DNA of 44,768 bases from Paenibacillus kobensis NBRC 15729 (GCF_004000825.1 NZ_BILZ01000051.1:1-44768), one strand, 5' to 3'. Shown: positions 15,513-24,085, numbered from the stretch's first letter. Notes: a model not told the origin generated them from the sequence alone. Program-made: numbers and translations.

Positions 15513-17662
15513 CCCTTCGTAATGACGACTTCGAGATTTTTCACATTGCCGTTGTATACGAGATCGATCTGGCATACATTGTTCTTCTCGTCGATTACGA
15601 ACGCCATGTCGTCGCCATCTTGAATGATAGAGTTCACGAAGCCTCGGGTAGCAAGCCACTTGCTCTTCTGGCTGCTTGGATTGTTGCTGAAAAATTTGAC
15701 GATATTCTCATGCTTGAAGTCGCCCGTCTGGAAACGAAGCAGGCGCTCGATATAGGCACTGACATGCGTCTTATAAACGGAGTCGAATCCGCTCTCCGAG
15801 GCTGCCAGACTTCTCGCTTTGTACACGGTAATGCGGCGAATGTCTTTGTCTTGCAGCTGCGCGTTCTCCGAGGAGAAGACAAAGCCGAAGTTTTTGCGGT
15901 TGATCGCATCCTTGATCGAATTCGTGAAGCCGCTGATTTCCTTCGCCATCGTCGTTACGGCACGCAGGCTGTTGTCGCCCGCCTCGATATCAAAGCGCAC
16001 GCCAGGATATTCCTTGCTTACGCTTCTGAAGCGCTCGCGCAAATACTCAGGGCATTGGTACGCAGCCGTGATTCCTGCCGCGACGTACGCCGCACCGACG
16101 TACACGCCCTCGATCCACAGCTTCAGGATGTCTTCCTTCTCTTGCGATAGCTGAACGCCGCCGTTCTCCGTCTGGAGCATCCGGCTGTCAATGATGACGC
16201 CCGACTTATCTTTCGGAATAATCGTGAAGTTCGGAATGCACGGGATCGTGTATTCGCTGTACGTTCTGCGCATCAGCGGCGCACAACGGTCGACGAACTT
16301 GTCGATGCCCGCTGTAGCGATACTGCTGAAGGTCGAGTCTTCGCCCGTCTCGAAGTTGAAGAACAATTGAATGCGGTACTGTTCGATCACACCCATGAGC
16401 ATAGCGAGCGACTCAATCGTGTTGCCTTCTTGCTTCACCGATTTCTCGCTGCCCTTGAACCGTTCGCGCGTCACTTTGACGTTGCCGGCTGTTTCGAGCT
16501 CCACCGACGGCAGAATGCCGAACCAGATCGTATCGGCGAAGTCGTTCTTCGAGTTCACCGTGTTGAGGTACGTCTCGAGGCGAGGAATGCTCGCGCTCTT
16601 GACCGTCATCTCGAGACGGCTGTTCGTGATGAGCATCGTAGGCGCCATGCCTTTGTTCTTCGTCGCATATTGATCAAAGAACATTTTCACGCCCAGAATC
16701 TTCTCGACGAGCGGCTTAACCGTTTTGACAAAATCGTCCTTTGCGTTCTTATAGAACTCCAGGTACGTGTTGTAGTTGTGAATCTCGGTTTCCACATTGA
16801 CGTCGGTCTGTACCGCCGGGAGCGGACAGAACGTACGAACGACCAGATCCTTCACATAAGCCGATGGCGTACCCGTCAGCGACTCATAGTCATCTGCGAA
16901 TACGTTCGCCAGCTCAGCCGCTCCGTTGTCGTCGAGCAGCATGAGCTCGGTGCTCTCATTTTTTGGAGCTTCGATGATTTTGAGCTCGCCGCTCTCGCCG
17001 ATCGAAAGCATCCCGATTTGAATAGCTTCCGCTTGGTTCTCTTCTTGGGAACCGCCCAGCAGCAACCGCGTTTTGATATCCTCGATCGCAAGCGGAAGCA
17101 TCGCCATGACATTGTTGTAGTTGCCGCTTGCTTCCTCGAACAACGCATTCAGCTTGTCGCCAAGATCAAGCTTCTTCGGATCGCCTTCCTCGAGCTTCTC
17201 ATACTGGCCGTGCAAGTAATGAATCTCCTTGCGCACCTGACGAATGTCGTCCATCACTTTCTTAGGCGAAATCATGTCGAGCAGATTCTCGAACCGGAAA
17301 TCGACATTCGCGATGCCTTGGCTGCTCTTCGTATCGATGAGCGTGAAGAGCATGTTCAGGAAATCATTGTTCCGGTCGACTCTGATTTCCGAGATCGCCT
17401 CATCGGCAATCCCTTCCGGCTTTTTCAGCGTATACATGACTTTCTGATTCACTGCGTTATAGAACGAGTACACGGTCGGCGTGAACTTGTCCAGAAACTC
17501 GTCGAAGCTGCGTACGAGCAGATGACGGTTAATTTCTTTCACCTTGTCGTCGCTCAAGCTGTCGATGCCTTTGACATCGCCGACGAGGGTGATCAGATCG
17601 AGCTTCTCCGGATTAATCTCTTCGAAGAGCATGGCACGGTTCGTTTGTTGAATGATGTCCAC
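15491..17662 (-). CDS. Candidate contractile sheath protein (723 aa)
   Basis: A 723-aa soluble protein, the first gene of the leftward operon and next to the Hcp-like tube. Its N-terminal ~220 residues are helical (SFDEFLDKFTPTVYSFYN, then KEIHYLHGQYEKL). The middle has mixed strands (FADTIWFGILPSVELE, TIPCIPNFTIIPKD). The C-terminal part (IRRITVYKARSLAASESG, YIERLLRF) has the feel of a sheath C-domain, where 'vRR...YIE' patterns recur. No TssB/TssC signature can be shown by eye. It is larger than TssC (~490 aa) and near the sum of TssB plus TssC, and no separate TssB-like gene is seen. The GTG start at 17662 is preceded by GAAGGGG with about 10 nt spacing. The call rests on gene order, length and abundance-type regulation; the annotation remains provisional. 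Confidence 0.6.
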   Translation of the reverse strand: MDIIQQTNRAMLFEEINPEKLDLITLVGDVKGIDSLSDDKVKEINRHLLVRSFDEFLDKFTPTVYSFYNAVNQKVMYTLKKPEGIADEAISEIRVDRNNDFLNMLFTLIDTKSSQGIANVDFRFENLLDMISPKKVMDDIRQVRKEIHYLHGQYEKLEEGDPKKLDLGDKLNALFEEASGNYNNVMAMLPLAIEDIKTRLLLGGSQEENQAEAIQIGMLSIGESGELKIIEAPKNESTELMLLDDNGAAELANVFADDYESLTGTPSAYVKDLVVRTFCPLPAVQTDVNVETEIHNYNTYLEFYKNAKDDFVKTVKPLVEKILGVKMFFDQYATKNKGMAPTMLITNSRLEMTVKSASIPRLETYLNTVNSKNDFADTIWFGILPSVELETAGNVKVTRERFKGSEKSVKQEGNTIESLAMLMGVIEQYRIQLFFNFETGEDSTFSSIATAGIDKFVDRCAPLMRRTYSEYTIPCIPNFTIIPKDKSGVIIDSRMLQTENGGVQLSQEKEDILKLWIEGVYVGAAYVAAGITAAYQCPEYLRERFRSVSKEYPGVRFDIEAGDNSLRAVTTMAKEISGFTNSIKDAINRKNFGFVFSSENAQLQDKDIRRITVYKARSLAASESGFDSVYKTHVSAYIERLLRFQTGDFKHENIVKFFSNNPSSQKSKWLATRGFVNSIIQDGDDMAFVIDEKNNVCQIDLVYNGNVKNLEVVITKGSVPVKA

Positions 17663-18106
17663 GTTACATTGACCCCTTCCATATTCGCATTCGCATGAGT
17701 GCTTTTGAGCGCTTCTGAGTGCCTATGATGCGCTAATAGCCGTCTTACAAATTTATCCTAATAGGCTGTGAGTCATATATTAATTAGCTCGTAACTTAAA
17801 TGTCAAACGATATAATAAAATTAGATTTAAATTACTATTTTTGCCTTGGTTTATTTTGGTTCTTTAGACTCATTTGTTGCTTTTTGTATAATAAACCTCG
17901 AAAAGTATGCCGATTGATACATAATATCCTCAAAAAAAGGGAGGCCTTAGCGAAAACTGTACCTTATCTGCGGATCCCAAACCGATAGAAAATAGACCTA
18001 CTACATAATCCCAAAATATGATACTAAAGTTTTATTAAATATTATTCATGATATAGTCACTATATAAATGTAATTATATTTACTATTATCCATTACAAGG
18101 AATGTG
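17663..18106. promoter_or_regulatory. AT-rich divergent intergenic region between sheath and vWA genes
   Basis: A 440-bp stretch without a convincing gene, far richer in A and T than the GC-rich operon on either side. It holds the leader and promoter of the sheath operon and must also hold the control region of the vWA gene. A 62-codon frame at 17800-17988 exists but has no ribosome binding site and crosses the promoter. For the vWA gene I see several TATA-like stretches near 18040-18085 but no -35/-10 pair good enough to call. Low-GC islands of this type often bind nucleoid or transition-state regulators. Confidence 0.6.
17777..17806 (-). promoter_or_regulatory. Sigma-A-type promoter of the sheath operon
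   Basis: On the minus strand a perfect TTGACA (17801-17806) is followed 18 nt later by TAATAT (17777-17782). Transcription would begin near 17770 and leave a leader of about 105 nt before the sheath GTG. No other equally good promoter was seen inside the block, so this may drive the whole locus. Confidence 0.6.
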
Positions 18107-20149
18107 ATGAATACTATTATGCGAGCCTATCAAAAGTCATTTGTGCTCCTTTCGATGCTCTTGCTTGGGTCGGCAGGATCTTTGGCCTCTGCCGATTCCG
18201 CCGAGAGTAGGACGACCGTTTCATATGATGCCGTATTCGTCCTGGATACCAGCTACTCTATGAACGATTCCGACCCGAATCACACAGCCACAGAGGTCAT
18301 CCAGATGTTCATGGACCTGGCGGAGACCGAGCAAACACGTACCGGTTACATCGCCTACAATCACCGAATTGTAGCGTCGGCGCCGCTCACTTCTCTCTCG
18401 ACCAAAGAGAAACGGGATTCTCTCAAGAAGCAGCTGGCTGCCCTGCAAAGAACCGGCTATACCGACCTCGGGTTAGGGCTTCGCCAGGGCACGAGCATGA
18501 TGAGCAAGTCATCCGACGGCCAGCGCTTTGTCGTTCTGCTATCGGACGGAGAGACGGATTTCGGACCGCTGCACACCGGGCGAACCGAAGCGGATTCGCA
18601 GCGTGACATCGGCAGCGCCGTGAAAGCGGCGAAGGATGGCGGGTACCCGATCTATACGATCGGATTGAATCATGACGGGACGGTCAATAAGAACCAACTG
18701 GGGCAAATTGCGGAGGAAACCGGCGGCAAGTCGTATTTGACGGACAGCGCAGACGATTTGCCCGACATTTTCAACCAAATATTCGCCGAGCAGTTCAGAT
18801 CTAAGCTTGTATCCGTAGCAGCGGTGACCGCCACCGGCGGTTTGCAAGAGGTCGACATTACGATTCCGAATAACAGCATTCATGAAGCGAACGTCATCCT
18901 TCTGTCCGACCGGCCGCTTCAGGAAGCGCAGCTCTATTACGACTCGCCGAACATCCATTACAATCTGTCCAACAATTATTCGGTGCTTAAGATCGATAAG
19001 CCGGCAAAAGGTACCTATAAGCTGAAATTCCGGGGGAAACAAGGGGATCTGGTAAAGGTTAATCTGCTGAATACGTATGAAGCGGAAGCCAGAGCCGAGT
19101 TCGAAGGCGATACGATTCTTCAAGGCATACCCGTTGCCTTCCATTCCTCGTTCCTAACGCCTGACGGAGCCCCCATAACGGATAAGGAACTGTATGAAGG
19201 CGTTCATGCGAACTTGATCGTCACGGATTCCGCAACGAATAAGCCGTTGAAGCTGCCGATGAAGCTTGCTGCCGACGGAACCCGCTTTGAGCTGCCATAT
19301 ACATTCCCTCATTCCGGGCCGTACGAGTGGAAGGTCGAGATGGCCAGCAAAGATTTCTACCGCCATGACTCTGGCGGTGCGGTAACTGCCGTCAACCGAA
19401 GCCCGGAGCCGGTTAAGGCCGCCCAGAGCCTTACCTTATCCAAGGAAGACGGTAAGCTTACGCTTGCGTTATCGGACTTGTTCAACGATGAGAATGGCGA
19501 TGCGTTAACCTATAAGCTGACTTCTGCATCGAATGATGGCGTAGAAGCGACGATTTCGCAAAATCAGCTCACGCTTGACCCTCAGCAATCCGGCAGCCAT
19601 TCCTTATCCATTGAAGCAACCGATCCGGAGGGGCTGTCCGCTTCCATGGAGATCGCCGTGCATGTGACGACGATTTGGACCCGAATCATTCGAATCGGCA
19701 TCTTCGCCGTTCTTCTCCTGGCTGCTGCCTTCTATCTGTATTGGCGGTTCCGTCCGAAGCCTTCGTTCCAGGGGAGATTGGAGGGCTACTTCCTAGCGAC
19801 GGCAAGCGGCAACGACATTCCGGTCAAGTACTGGCCGCTCACGGCATTCGGGCAAACCAAAGTAACGCTGCAGCAGCTGTTCAACAGCTTGCACGTCCAC
19901 GAATCAGTGCCTGAAGCAGCCCGGATCGTATTCGAGCCAGGCAAGAACGGCCGGTTATTCGTCACTCATCGTACACGGTGCACCGTTACGATCGGCAGAA
20001 CACCGCTTGAACCCGGCCATAAGGCCGAGCTCAACTTCAACGACAAGCTGTATGTCACGTTCGAGGATGGCTTCACGGAGATCGAGCTGCGTTATAAAAT
20101 GATCAAACCAAGCACCGGAATTCACCACGCAGAAGAAAACGCGTCCTAG
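18107..20149 (+). CDS. Secreted, membrane-anchored vWA-domain protein with cytosolic tail
   Basis: A 680-aa protein. A signal peptide (about 1-29, ending SLASA) is followed by a von Willebrand A domain with an intact metal site: DTSYS (47-51), the Thr of GYTDLGLGL, and LLSDGETD. Next are beta-sandwich regions, the last cadherin-like (LSDLFNDENGDALTYKLTS and later IEATDPEGLSA). One membrane helix follows (around IRIGIFAVLLLAAAFYLYW), and then a basic cytosolic tail of ~120 residues rich in beta strands. The domain should sit outside the cell and bind a ligand, with the tail reporting inward. P. aeruginosa PpkA joins a kinase and a vWA domain in one protein; here they are two convergent genes. 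The start is ATG 18107 (AAGGA upstream); GTG 18104 is the alternative. It is transcribed away from the sheath operon. Confidence 0.88.
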   Translation: MNTIMRAYQKSFVLLSMLLLGSAGSLASADSAESRTTVSYDAVFVLDTSYSMNDSDPNHTATEVIQMFMDLAETEQTRTGYIAYNHRIVASAPLTSLSTKEKRDSLKKQLAALQRTGYTDLGLGLRQGTSMMSKSSDGQRFVVLLSDGETDFGPLHTGRTEADSQRDIGSAVKAAKDGGYPIYTIGLNHDGTVNKNQLGQIAEETGGKSYLTDSADDLPDIFNQIFAEQFRSKLVSVAAVTATGGLQEVDITIPNNSIHEANVILLSDRPLQEAQLYYDSPNIHYNLSNNYSVLKIDKPAKGTYKLKFRGKQGDLVKVNLLNTYEAEARAEFEGDTILQGIPVAFHSSFLTPDGAPITDKELYEGVHANLIVTDSATNKPLKLPMKLAADGTRFELPYTFPHSGPYEWKVEMASKDFYRHDSGGAVTAVNRSPEPVKAAQSLTLSKEDGKLTLALSDLFNDENGDALTYKLTSASNDGVEATISQNQLTLDPQQSGSHSLSIEATDPEGLSASMEIAVHVTTIWTRIIRIGIFAVLLLAAAFYLYWRFRPKPSFQGRLEGYFLATASGNDIPVKYWPLTAFGQTKVTLQQLFNSLHVHESVPEAARIVFEPGKNGRLFVTHRTRCTVTIGRTPLEPGHKAELNFNDKLYVTFEDGFTEIELRYKMIKPSTGIHHAEENAS

Positions 20150-20168
20150 CCTAGGCTGGACGCGTTTT
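20137..20168. terminator. Bidirectional terminator inside overlapping gene ends
   Basis: AAAACGCGTCC at 20137-20147 pairs with GGACGCGTTTT at 20157-20167, with A-rich sequence before and T-rich sequence after, so it can terminate in both directions. The loop arm is itself a palindrome (AGCCTAGGCT). The stop codons of the vWA gene (20147-20149) and kinase (20148-20146) both lie in it, so part of the kinase C-terminus is encoded by the terminator. Confidence 0.75.
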
Positions 20169-21165
20169 TCTTTGTTGAAGAAGTTGAGGAAACATTGGGA
20201 GAAGATGCTGCCAATTTGTTTTTTCGCCGCGGCGTTACGAGCATGGCTGCACGCTGGAGCCGGAAGGCTGCGCGGAACCACCGCAACGACCGGAACCGCT
20301 TGCCGCTCTCAACGGACAGCCCCCAACGGATGATACGGTCCATCCAGAGGCTGACTTCGCGTGAATGCGCCCGAACAGACGGCCGCTTATCGTCGAATAA
20401 TCGACTCGCGGCATCGCTGGGAGGCTGTCCTCCGGACAGTGCGAAATATAAGGTAGCCGCAAAGCTGTATACATCCGCCTCCGGCCCTTGCTTCGAGCGT
20501 TCCGAATACAGCTCAATCGGCGAATAGCCCGTTGTGGTCACGATCGGATGCGGTCCAGGCTCGTCATACCGGATCGCTGAACCAAGATCCAACAGAACCG
20601 GCCGTCCATCCTGTTCGAGCCAAATGTTGGCCGGCTTAATGTCCCGATGGACGATCCGCTTCTCATGCAGGTAGGACATCGCATCCAGAATGGGTTCGAA
20701 GATCCGAATCATTTCATCGATTGATAGACTGCCGCCGCCACAGCCATCGTTCTCGTTCGCACGGGATACGACCTTGCGGCTTAACGTCATGCCGACGTGC
20801 ATCGACGTCACCAGGTATATCGTGCCATTGGCTTCGAAATGATCCGCGTACCGCACGATATTCGGATGGTCCAGCTCTTGCAGCAGCTTGGCCTCGCGCT
20901 CGAATTGCTCCAGCAGCTTATAATACGCAGCCGACAGCTCCGCTCTCATGCATCCGACCGTCAAGCTGTCGCTTCTGCGGCTTGCGACCGTTCTTGGATA
21001 AAACTCCTTCACGGCACGCATCTCGCCACTGTCTAAATCAATTGCTGCATATACGATGGATAGCTCGCTTTGATGCAGCAACTTTCTTATTTTATACTTC
21101 CCATGAAGTATCGTGTTTCTCGGCAATGCATCCTTCAACCAATTCGCTTTCGTCCCCACGTGCAA
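20146..21165 (-). CDS. Hanks-type serine/threonine protein kinase
   Basis: A 339-aa soluble kinase. The Gly-rich loop is degenerate (LLHQSELSIVY), but the VAIK lysine (AVKEF, Lys53), an alpha-C glutamate (FEREAKLL), HRDIKPAN (173-180) and DLGSA (193-197, DLG for DFG) are all present, so it is likely active. The lobes are complete through a SGGQPPSDA region. The ~35-residue tail is Ser/Lys-rich with no membrane helix and no PASTA repeats, unlike PknB/PrkC. It is encoded opposite the vWA gene and beside the injection locus with its FHA and PP2C proteins, so it probably phosphorylates components of that system. The start is a TTG at 21165 with CCGGAGG 6 nt upstream. No clear promoter was seen; a hairpin at 21180-21219 precedes the ribosome binding site. 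Confidence 0.9.
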   Translation of the reverse strand: MHVGTKANWLKDALPRNTILHGKYKIRKLLHQSELSIVYAAIDLDSGEMRAVKEFYPRTVASRRSDSLTVGCMRAELSAAYYKLLEQFEREAKLLQELDHPNIVRYADHFEANGTIYLVTSMHVGMTLSRKVVSRANENDGCGGGSLSIDEMIRIFEPILDAMSYLHEKRIVHRDIKPANIWLEQDGRPVLLDLGSAIRYDEPGPHPIVTTTGYSPIELYSERSKQGPEADVYSFAATLYFALSGGQPPSDAASRLFDDKRPSVRAHSREVSLWMDRIIRWGLSVESGKRFRSLRWFRAAFRLQRAAMLVTPRRKNKLAASSPNVSSTSSTKKNASSLG

Positions 21166-21179
21166 GCTCAGCCTCCGGG

Positions 21180-21219
21180 TTCCATTATCAGACTTTCATA
21201 TATCTGCTAATAATGGAAT
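21180..21219 (-). promoter_or_regulatory. Hairpin before kinase start
   Basis: TTCCATTAT CAGA at the left pairs with TCTG CTA ATAATGGAA at the right, a 9+4 bp interrupted stem with a 10-nt loop. It ends a few bases before the kinase ribosome binding site on the minus strand and has no T-tract. It could affect kinase translation or serve as the end of the dNTPase transcript. Confidence 0.35.
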
Positions 21220-21274
21220 CGGATAACGATAGGCTATTGTTTAGAGTGCAGAAGGTTTTCTTCCTGTCTATTCC

Positions 21275-22624
21275 TTATATATCGAACAGCTTGCCCGCTT
21301 TCACATCGAACAATCGGGCATACATCATGAGAGCGTACGAATCGGTCATGCCGGCAATATAGTCGCACACAAGCCGCGCTTCATGCTCATTCGCCCAGCC
21401 TGTACGGTACTCCTCCGGGAGCAGCAACTTGTCGTTCATCATCGCGTCGAACAGCTTCTCGACCATGAAAGCGCCCTTCCACTCCATCGTCTGCACACGC
21501 TGCGAGAAAATAATGTTCGGCTCCACCAGCCGCCCCTTAAGAGCAGCGAGCAATTGCTTGGCCGGCGTGCTCAGCTCCGCCTTATAACGAAAGCGTGGAG
21601 AAAATTCGCTAGGGTTCGTCTGAACCAGACTAATGCTGCGAATAAACAAATTGACGAGATCAGCGAAAAACTGCCGCAGCGTTTCTTGCTCCGCCACCGT
21701 TTCCACCTGAACTAGCTTCAGCACGTTCGCAGACTTTGCCGCTAATCCGTCCACGCTGTCTTTCATCTCACCAATGACGTTCTGCAGCTGCCGCAGCCGG
21801 ATTAATCCCAGCTTCATACCATCCTGAACATCATACGTATTGTAGGCAATATCGTCAGCCAGCTCTACGATCGTGCATTCCAACGTTTTGTTGACCGATT
21901 TGTGATGGCTTTCATTGCCCTCGCATCGGATATAGTCCGTCATATAGTGTCGTTCCTCATCCGAATACACGCTCATCAACTGATCGAAAACTTCTATATC
22001 CTCGTCATATATATTCGACTTGGGCGGCTTCAACTTGTTCTTCTCATCCGCCGCATAGAACCGCTCATTCGTCGCGGTAGAGAATGGAATCGGATATTTC
22101 ATTATCGACAGCAGCGTAGCGCGGGCCAGCTTCAAGCCGACGTCGCTGTGGCCTTCCAGCTTCGTTAAGATGCGAAGCGTCTGCGCATTGCCTTCAAAGC
22201 CGCCCGCTCCGGCGTTCACCATCATTTTGTTCAGCGACTTCTCGCCCTTATGGCCGAACGGCGGATGCCCCAGATCATGCGCGAGCGCCCCCGTCTCCAC
22301 CAACGAATTGTCGATCGCGCCGCCGATGTCTCTCAGAACCGGACAAGTATCGTTCAGATAGACGGCGATCCCCCGTGCGATCTGCGACACTTCGAGTGAA
22401 TGTGTCAGCCGCGTCCGGTGAAAGTCGCCTTCTTCAATCCCGATAACCTGCGTCTTCGCCTGCAGCCGCCGGATGGCAGCCGAGTGAATGACCCGCCCGT
22501 AATCCCGTTCGAACGGATCGCGGTACGAGCTTCTCTCCTTCTCCGGATTCGATACCCTCATCCGCTCATAATCAGAATCAGAATATAAAGCATTCGCTAA
22601 CCTATTCGATAGAATCAATGCCAT
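21275..22624 (-). CDS. dgt: dGTPase-like HD-domain dNTP triphosphohydrolase
   Basis: A 449-aa member of the dGTP triphosphohydrolase family, which removes triphosphate from dNTPs. The HD-domain metal ligands are visible: the first His in FHRTRLTHSLEV, then GALAHDLGHPPFGHKGE, and the later Asp in IVELADDIAYNTYDVQDG. Length is normal for the family. The start at 22624 (MALILSNRL) has TGTGGGGG upstream; a 16-residue longer frame lacks support. It reads in the same direction as the kinase 110 bp downstream, but nothing else links it to the injection system. Its role is probably dNTP pool control; dNTPases can also affect phage growth, which is an untested option here. Confidence 0.88.
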   Translation of the reverse strand: MALILSNRLANALYSDSDYERMRVSNPEKERSSYRDPFERDYGRVIHSAAIRRLQAKTQVIGIEEGDFHRTRLTHSLEVSQIARGIAVYLNDTCPVLRDIGGAIDNSLVETGALAHDLGHPPFGHKGEKSLNKMMVNAGAGGFEGNAQTLRILTKLEGHSDVGLKLARATLLSIMKYPIPFSTATNERFYAADEKNKLKPPKSNIYDEDIEVFDQLMSVYSDEERHYMTDYIRCEGNESHHKSVNKTLECTIVELADDIAYNTYDVQDGMKLGLIRLRQLQNVIGEMKDSVDGLAAKSANVLKLVQVETVAEQETLRQFFADLVNLFIRSISLVQTNPSEFSPRFRYKAELSTPAKQLLAALKGRLVEPNIIFSQRVQTMEWKGAFMVEKLFDAMMNDKLLLPEEYRTGWANEHEARLVCDYIAGMTDSYALMMYARLFDVKAGKLFDI

Positions 22625-22755
22625 TACGCCCCCACAATCTTGTAAGTAAAAGTACGATCGAAACAATAGCACGAGTTTCTCCGTATCTATTATATAACCG
22701 CTGTCCAGAACCTTCCTATTGCCTTGAACAAACTTTCATAAGGAGGACATTTTGC

Positions 22756-23211
22756 GTGAGCGAAATCATGATCATCCGCAAAGTAAATGATCGGTTGGAT
22801 ACGAACCTAATAAGATCACTAGTCGAAGAAAGCTTGAGTGAAGGACACCGCCATCTGCAACGATTGGTCCACGATTACGAAGCAGGCACGAACCTTTTCG
22901 ATCAACCGGGCGAAGCTCTCTTTATCGCTTATCGGGGCGGCGAGATCATCGGCATATGCGGCTTAAACCGCGACCCTAACGAACATAGGAGCGAGACAGG
23001 CCGCGTACGCCGGTTGTATGTTACGCCGCAAACTCGCCGGTACGGAGTTGGACGCCAGTTAATGAAAGAGGTCATTTCAGAAGCCCGCCTTCATTATCCG
23101 TTGCTCATACTGAGAACGGACAACCCCGCTGCCGATTTATTTTACCGCTCGCTCGGCTTCTCAGTGGAACCGGATTCCGAACATTACAGCCATTATCTTC
23201 AGCTAGTCTAG
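22756..23211 (+). CDS. GNAT-family N-acetyltransferase
   Basis: A 151-aa protein starting at GTG 22756, with AGGAGG 9 nt upstream. It has the GNAT plan: beta-strand FIAYRGGEIIGICGLNRD, then the acetyl-CoA loop RRLYVTPQTRRYGVGRQLMKEV (R/Q-x-x-G-x-G/A), and a final LILRTDNPAADLFYRSLGF. It transfers acetyl groups to an unknown amine substrate; the family alone does not define it. The gene is divergent from the dNTPase and ends 44 bp before the convergent lipoprotein gene. No operon partner. Confidence 0.85.
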   Translation: MSEIMIIRKVNDRLDTNLIRSLVEESLSEGHRHLQRLVHDYEAGTNLFDQPGEALFIAYRGGEIIGICGLNRDPNEHRSETGRVRRLYVTPQTRRYGVGRQLMKEVISEARLHYPLLILRTDNPAADLFYRSLGFSVEPDSEHYSHYLQLV

Positions 23212-23255
23212 TTCGCCAGGTTCGGCTGAAACGAATACATATACCATTCGAAGGC

Positions 23256-23903
23256 TTATGAATGATCCATTGCATCGGGCTGCAAGTAAACTTCCTTCGC
23301 AACCAGCGATATTTTCGATACATGCTTCTGGTCGTCAATTCGAAACTCGAGCACGTACATATCGGCGTCCATCAGTTCGCTTGTATCGGCAGATGATTCT
23401 ACAGGAAGCTTCATTGTCGTTACTTCGTCGCCTCTAACGGTCAAGGCATACATCAAATCGTTAAACCCTTGCAGGAAAATCGACTCTTGGCCGAACTGTT
23501 TCCTCACTTCTTCAACCCGATCTCCGATTGCGATATTCCCTTTCTTCGTAACATAACCATAGGCAGCTCGTTCAACCGAAATACTCATCGCAATGTTATT
23601 TTTGAAATTCACAACCAAGCCGCTTCCGTATGTATTCCAATACTCTCCAACATTCCCGGATTGCTCCGACTTCGAAGAAGCCCCTAGAACCCGCTCTATT
23701 TCCTCCTTGCTCATCCCAACGCTGATCGAAGTATTAGTTGCAAGGTTACTTAGCGTCTCGTAATCGGAATAGGGGCTGCTGGCCACGCTTGGCTCGCTAA
23801 AGTCGACAGGCTTGCTGGCCTCTTCTATAGATTCTGCATTGCATGCCGTAATCGACATGCAGGCCATAAATAAAAATATCCAAGATAGTGCTCTTCTTGT
23901 CAT
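23256..23903 (-). CDS. Lipoprotein with two SmpA-like repeats
   Basis: A 215-aa exported protein. The signal peptide ends in a lipobox (SITAC, Cys21), so it should be lipid-anchored on the outer face of the membrane. Two repeats with the same design follow: SISVGMSKEEIERVLG and NIAIGDRVEEVRKQFG, the SmpA/BamE-like 'G.s..eV...lG' pattern that often occurs in small Gram-positive lipoproteins. The remainder is beta-rich (LVVNFKNNIAMSI, MYVLEFRIDD). No function is known. The ribosome binding site is a weak GAGGCGAG. Located alone between two rightward genes. Confidence 0.75.
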   Translation of the reverse strand: MTRRALSWIFLFMACMSITACNAESIEEASKPVDFSEPSVASSPYSDYETLSNLATNTSISVGMSKEEIERVLGASSKSEQSGNVGEYWNTYGSGLVVNFKNNIAMSISVERAAYGYVTKKGNIAIGDRVEEVRKQFGQESIFLQGFNDLMYALTVRGDEVTTMKLPVESSADTSELMDADMYVLEFRIDDQKHVSKISLVAKEVYLQPDAMDHS

Positions 23904-24085
23904 CTTGTTGATACTCGCCTCTTTCCGAACGATACATTTGTGGAGCGTTACATTGATTTTAAGTCCAATAGAAATATATCTAAAGAGGAATTAAAACAGA
24001 ATATCAAGAATGTAGGAATTACAACAATAATTCTAAATCTTCAACTGTTAGGAGAGTTCACATCGTTTATTTGGGGAGGCTCGTA

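Noticed and set aside
1-17662. Ordinary prophage tail module
   Set aside because: No capsid, portal, terminase, integrase or lysis genes are visible, and FHA, PP2C and Hsp70-type genes are not phage-tail genes. The left flank is not seen, so this is not absolute.
16367-17698. Rightward 443-codon frame
   Set aside because: It is antisense to the sheath gene, Arg/His/Leu-rich, and contains no recognisable domain.
17800-17988. 62-codon gene in the AT-rich intergenic region
   Set aside because: No ribosome binding site, and it crosses the sheath promoter.
1-21165. Canonical type VI secretion system
   Set aside because: No TssJ, TssL, TssM or ClpV and no recognisable TssB/C; and the host seems to be a monoderm.
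21275-22624. dNTPase as a part of the injection system or a phage defence gene
   Set aside because: It is a normal-length, common enzyme separated by 110 bp from the kinase; adjacency alone is not evidence.
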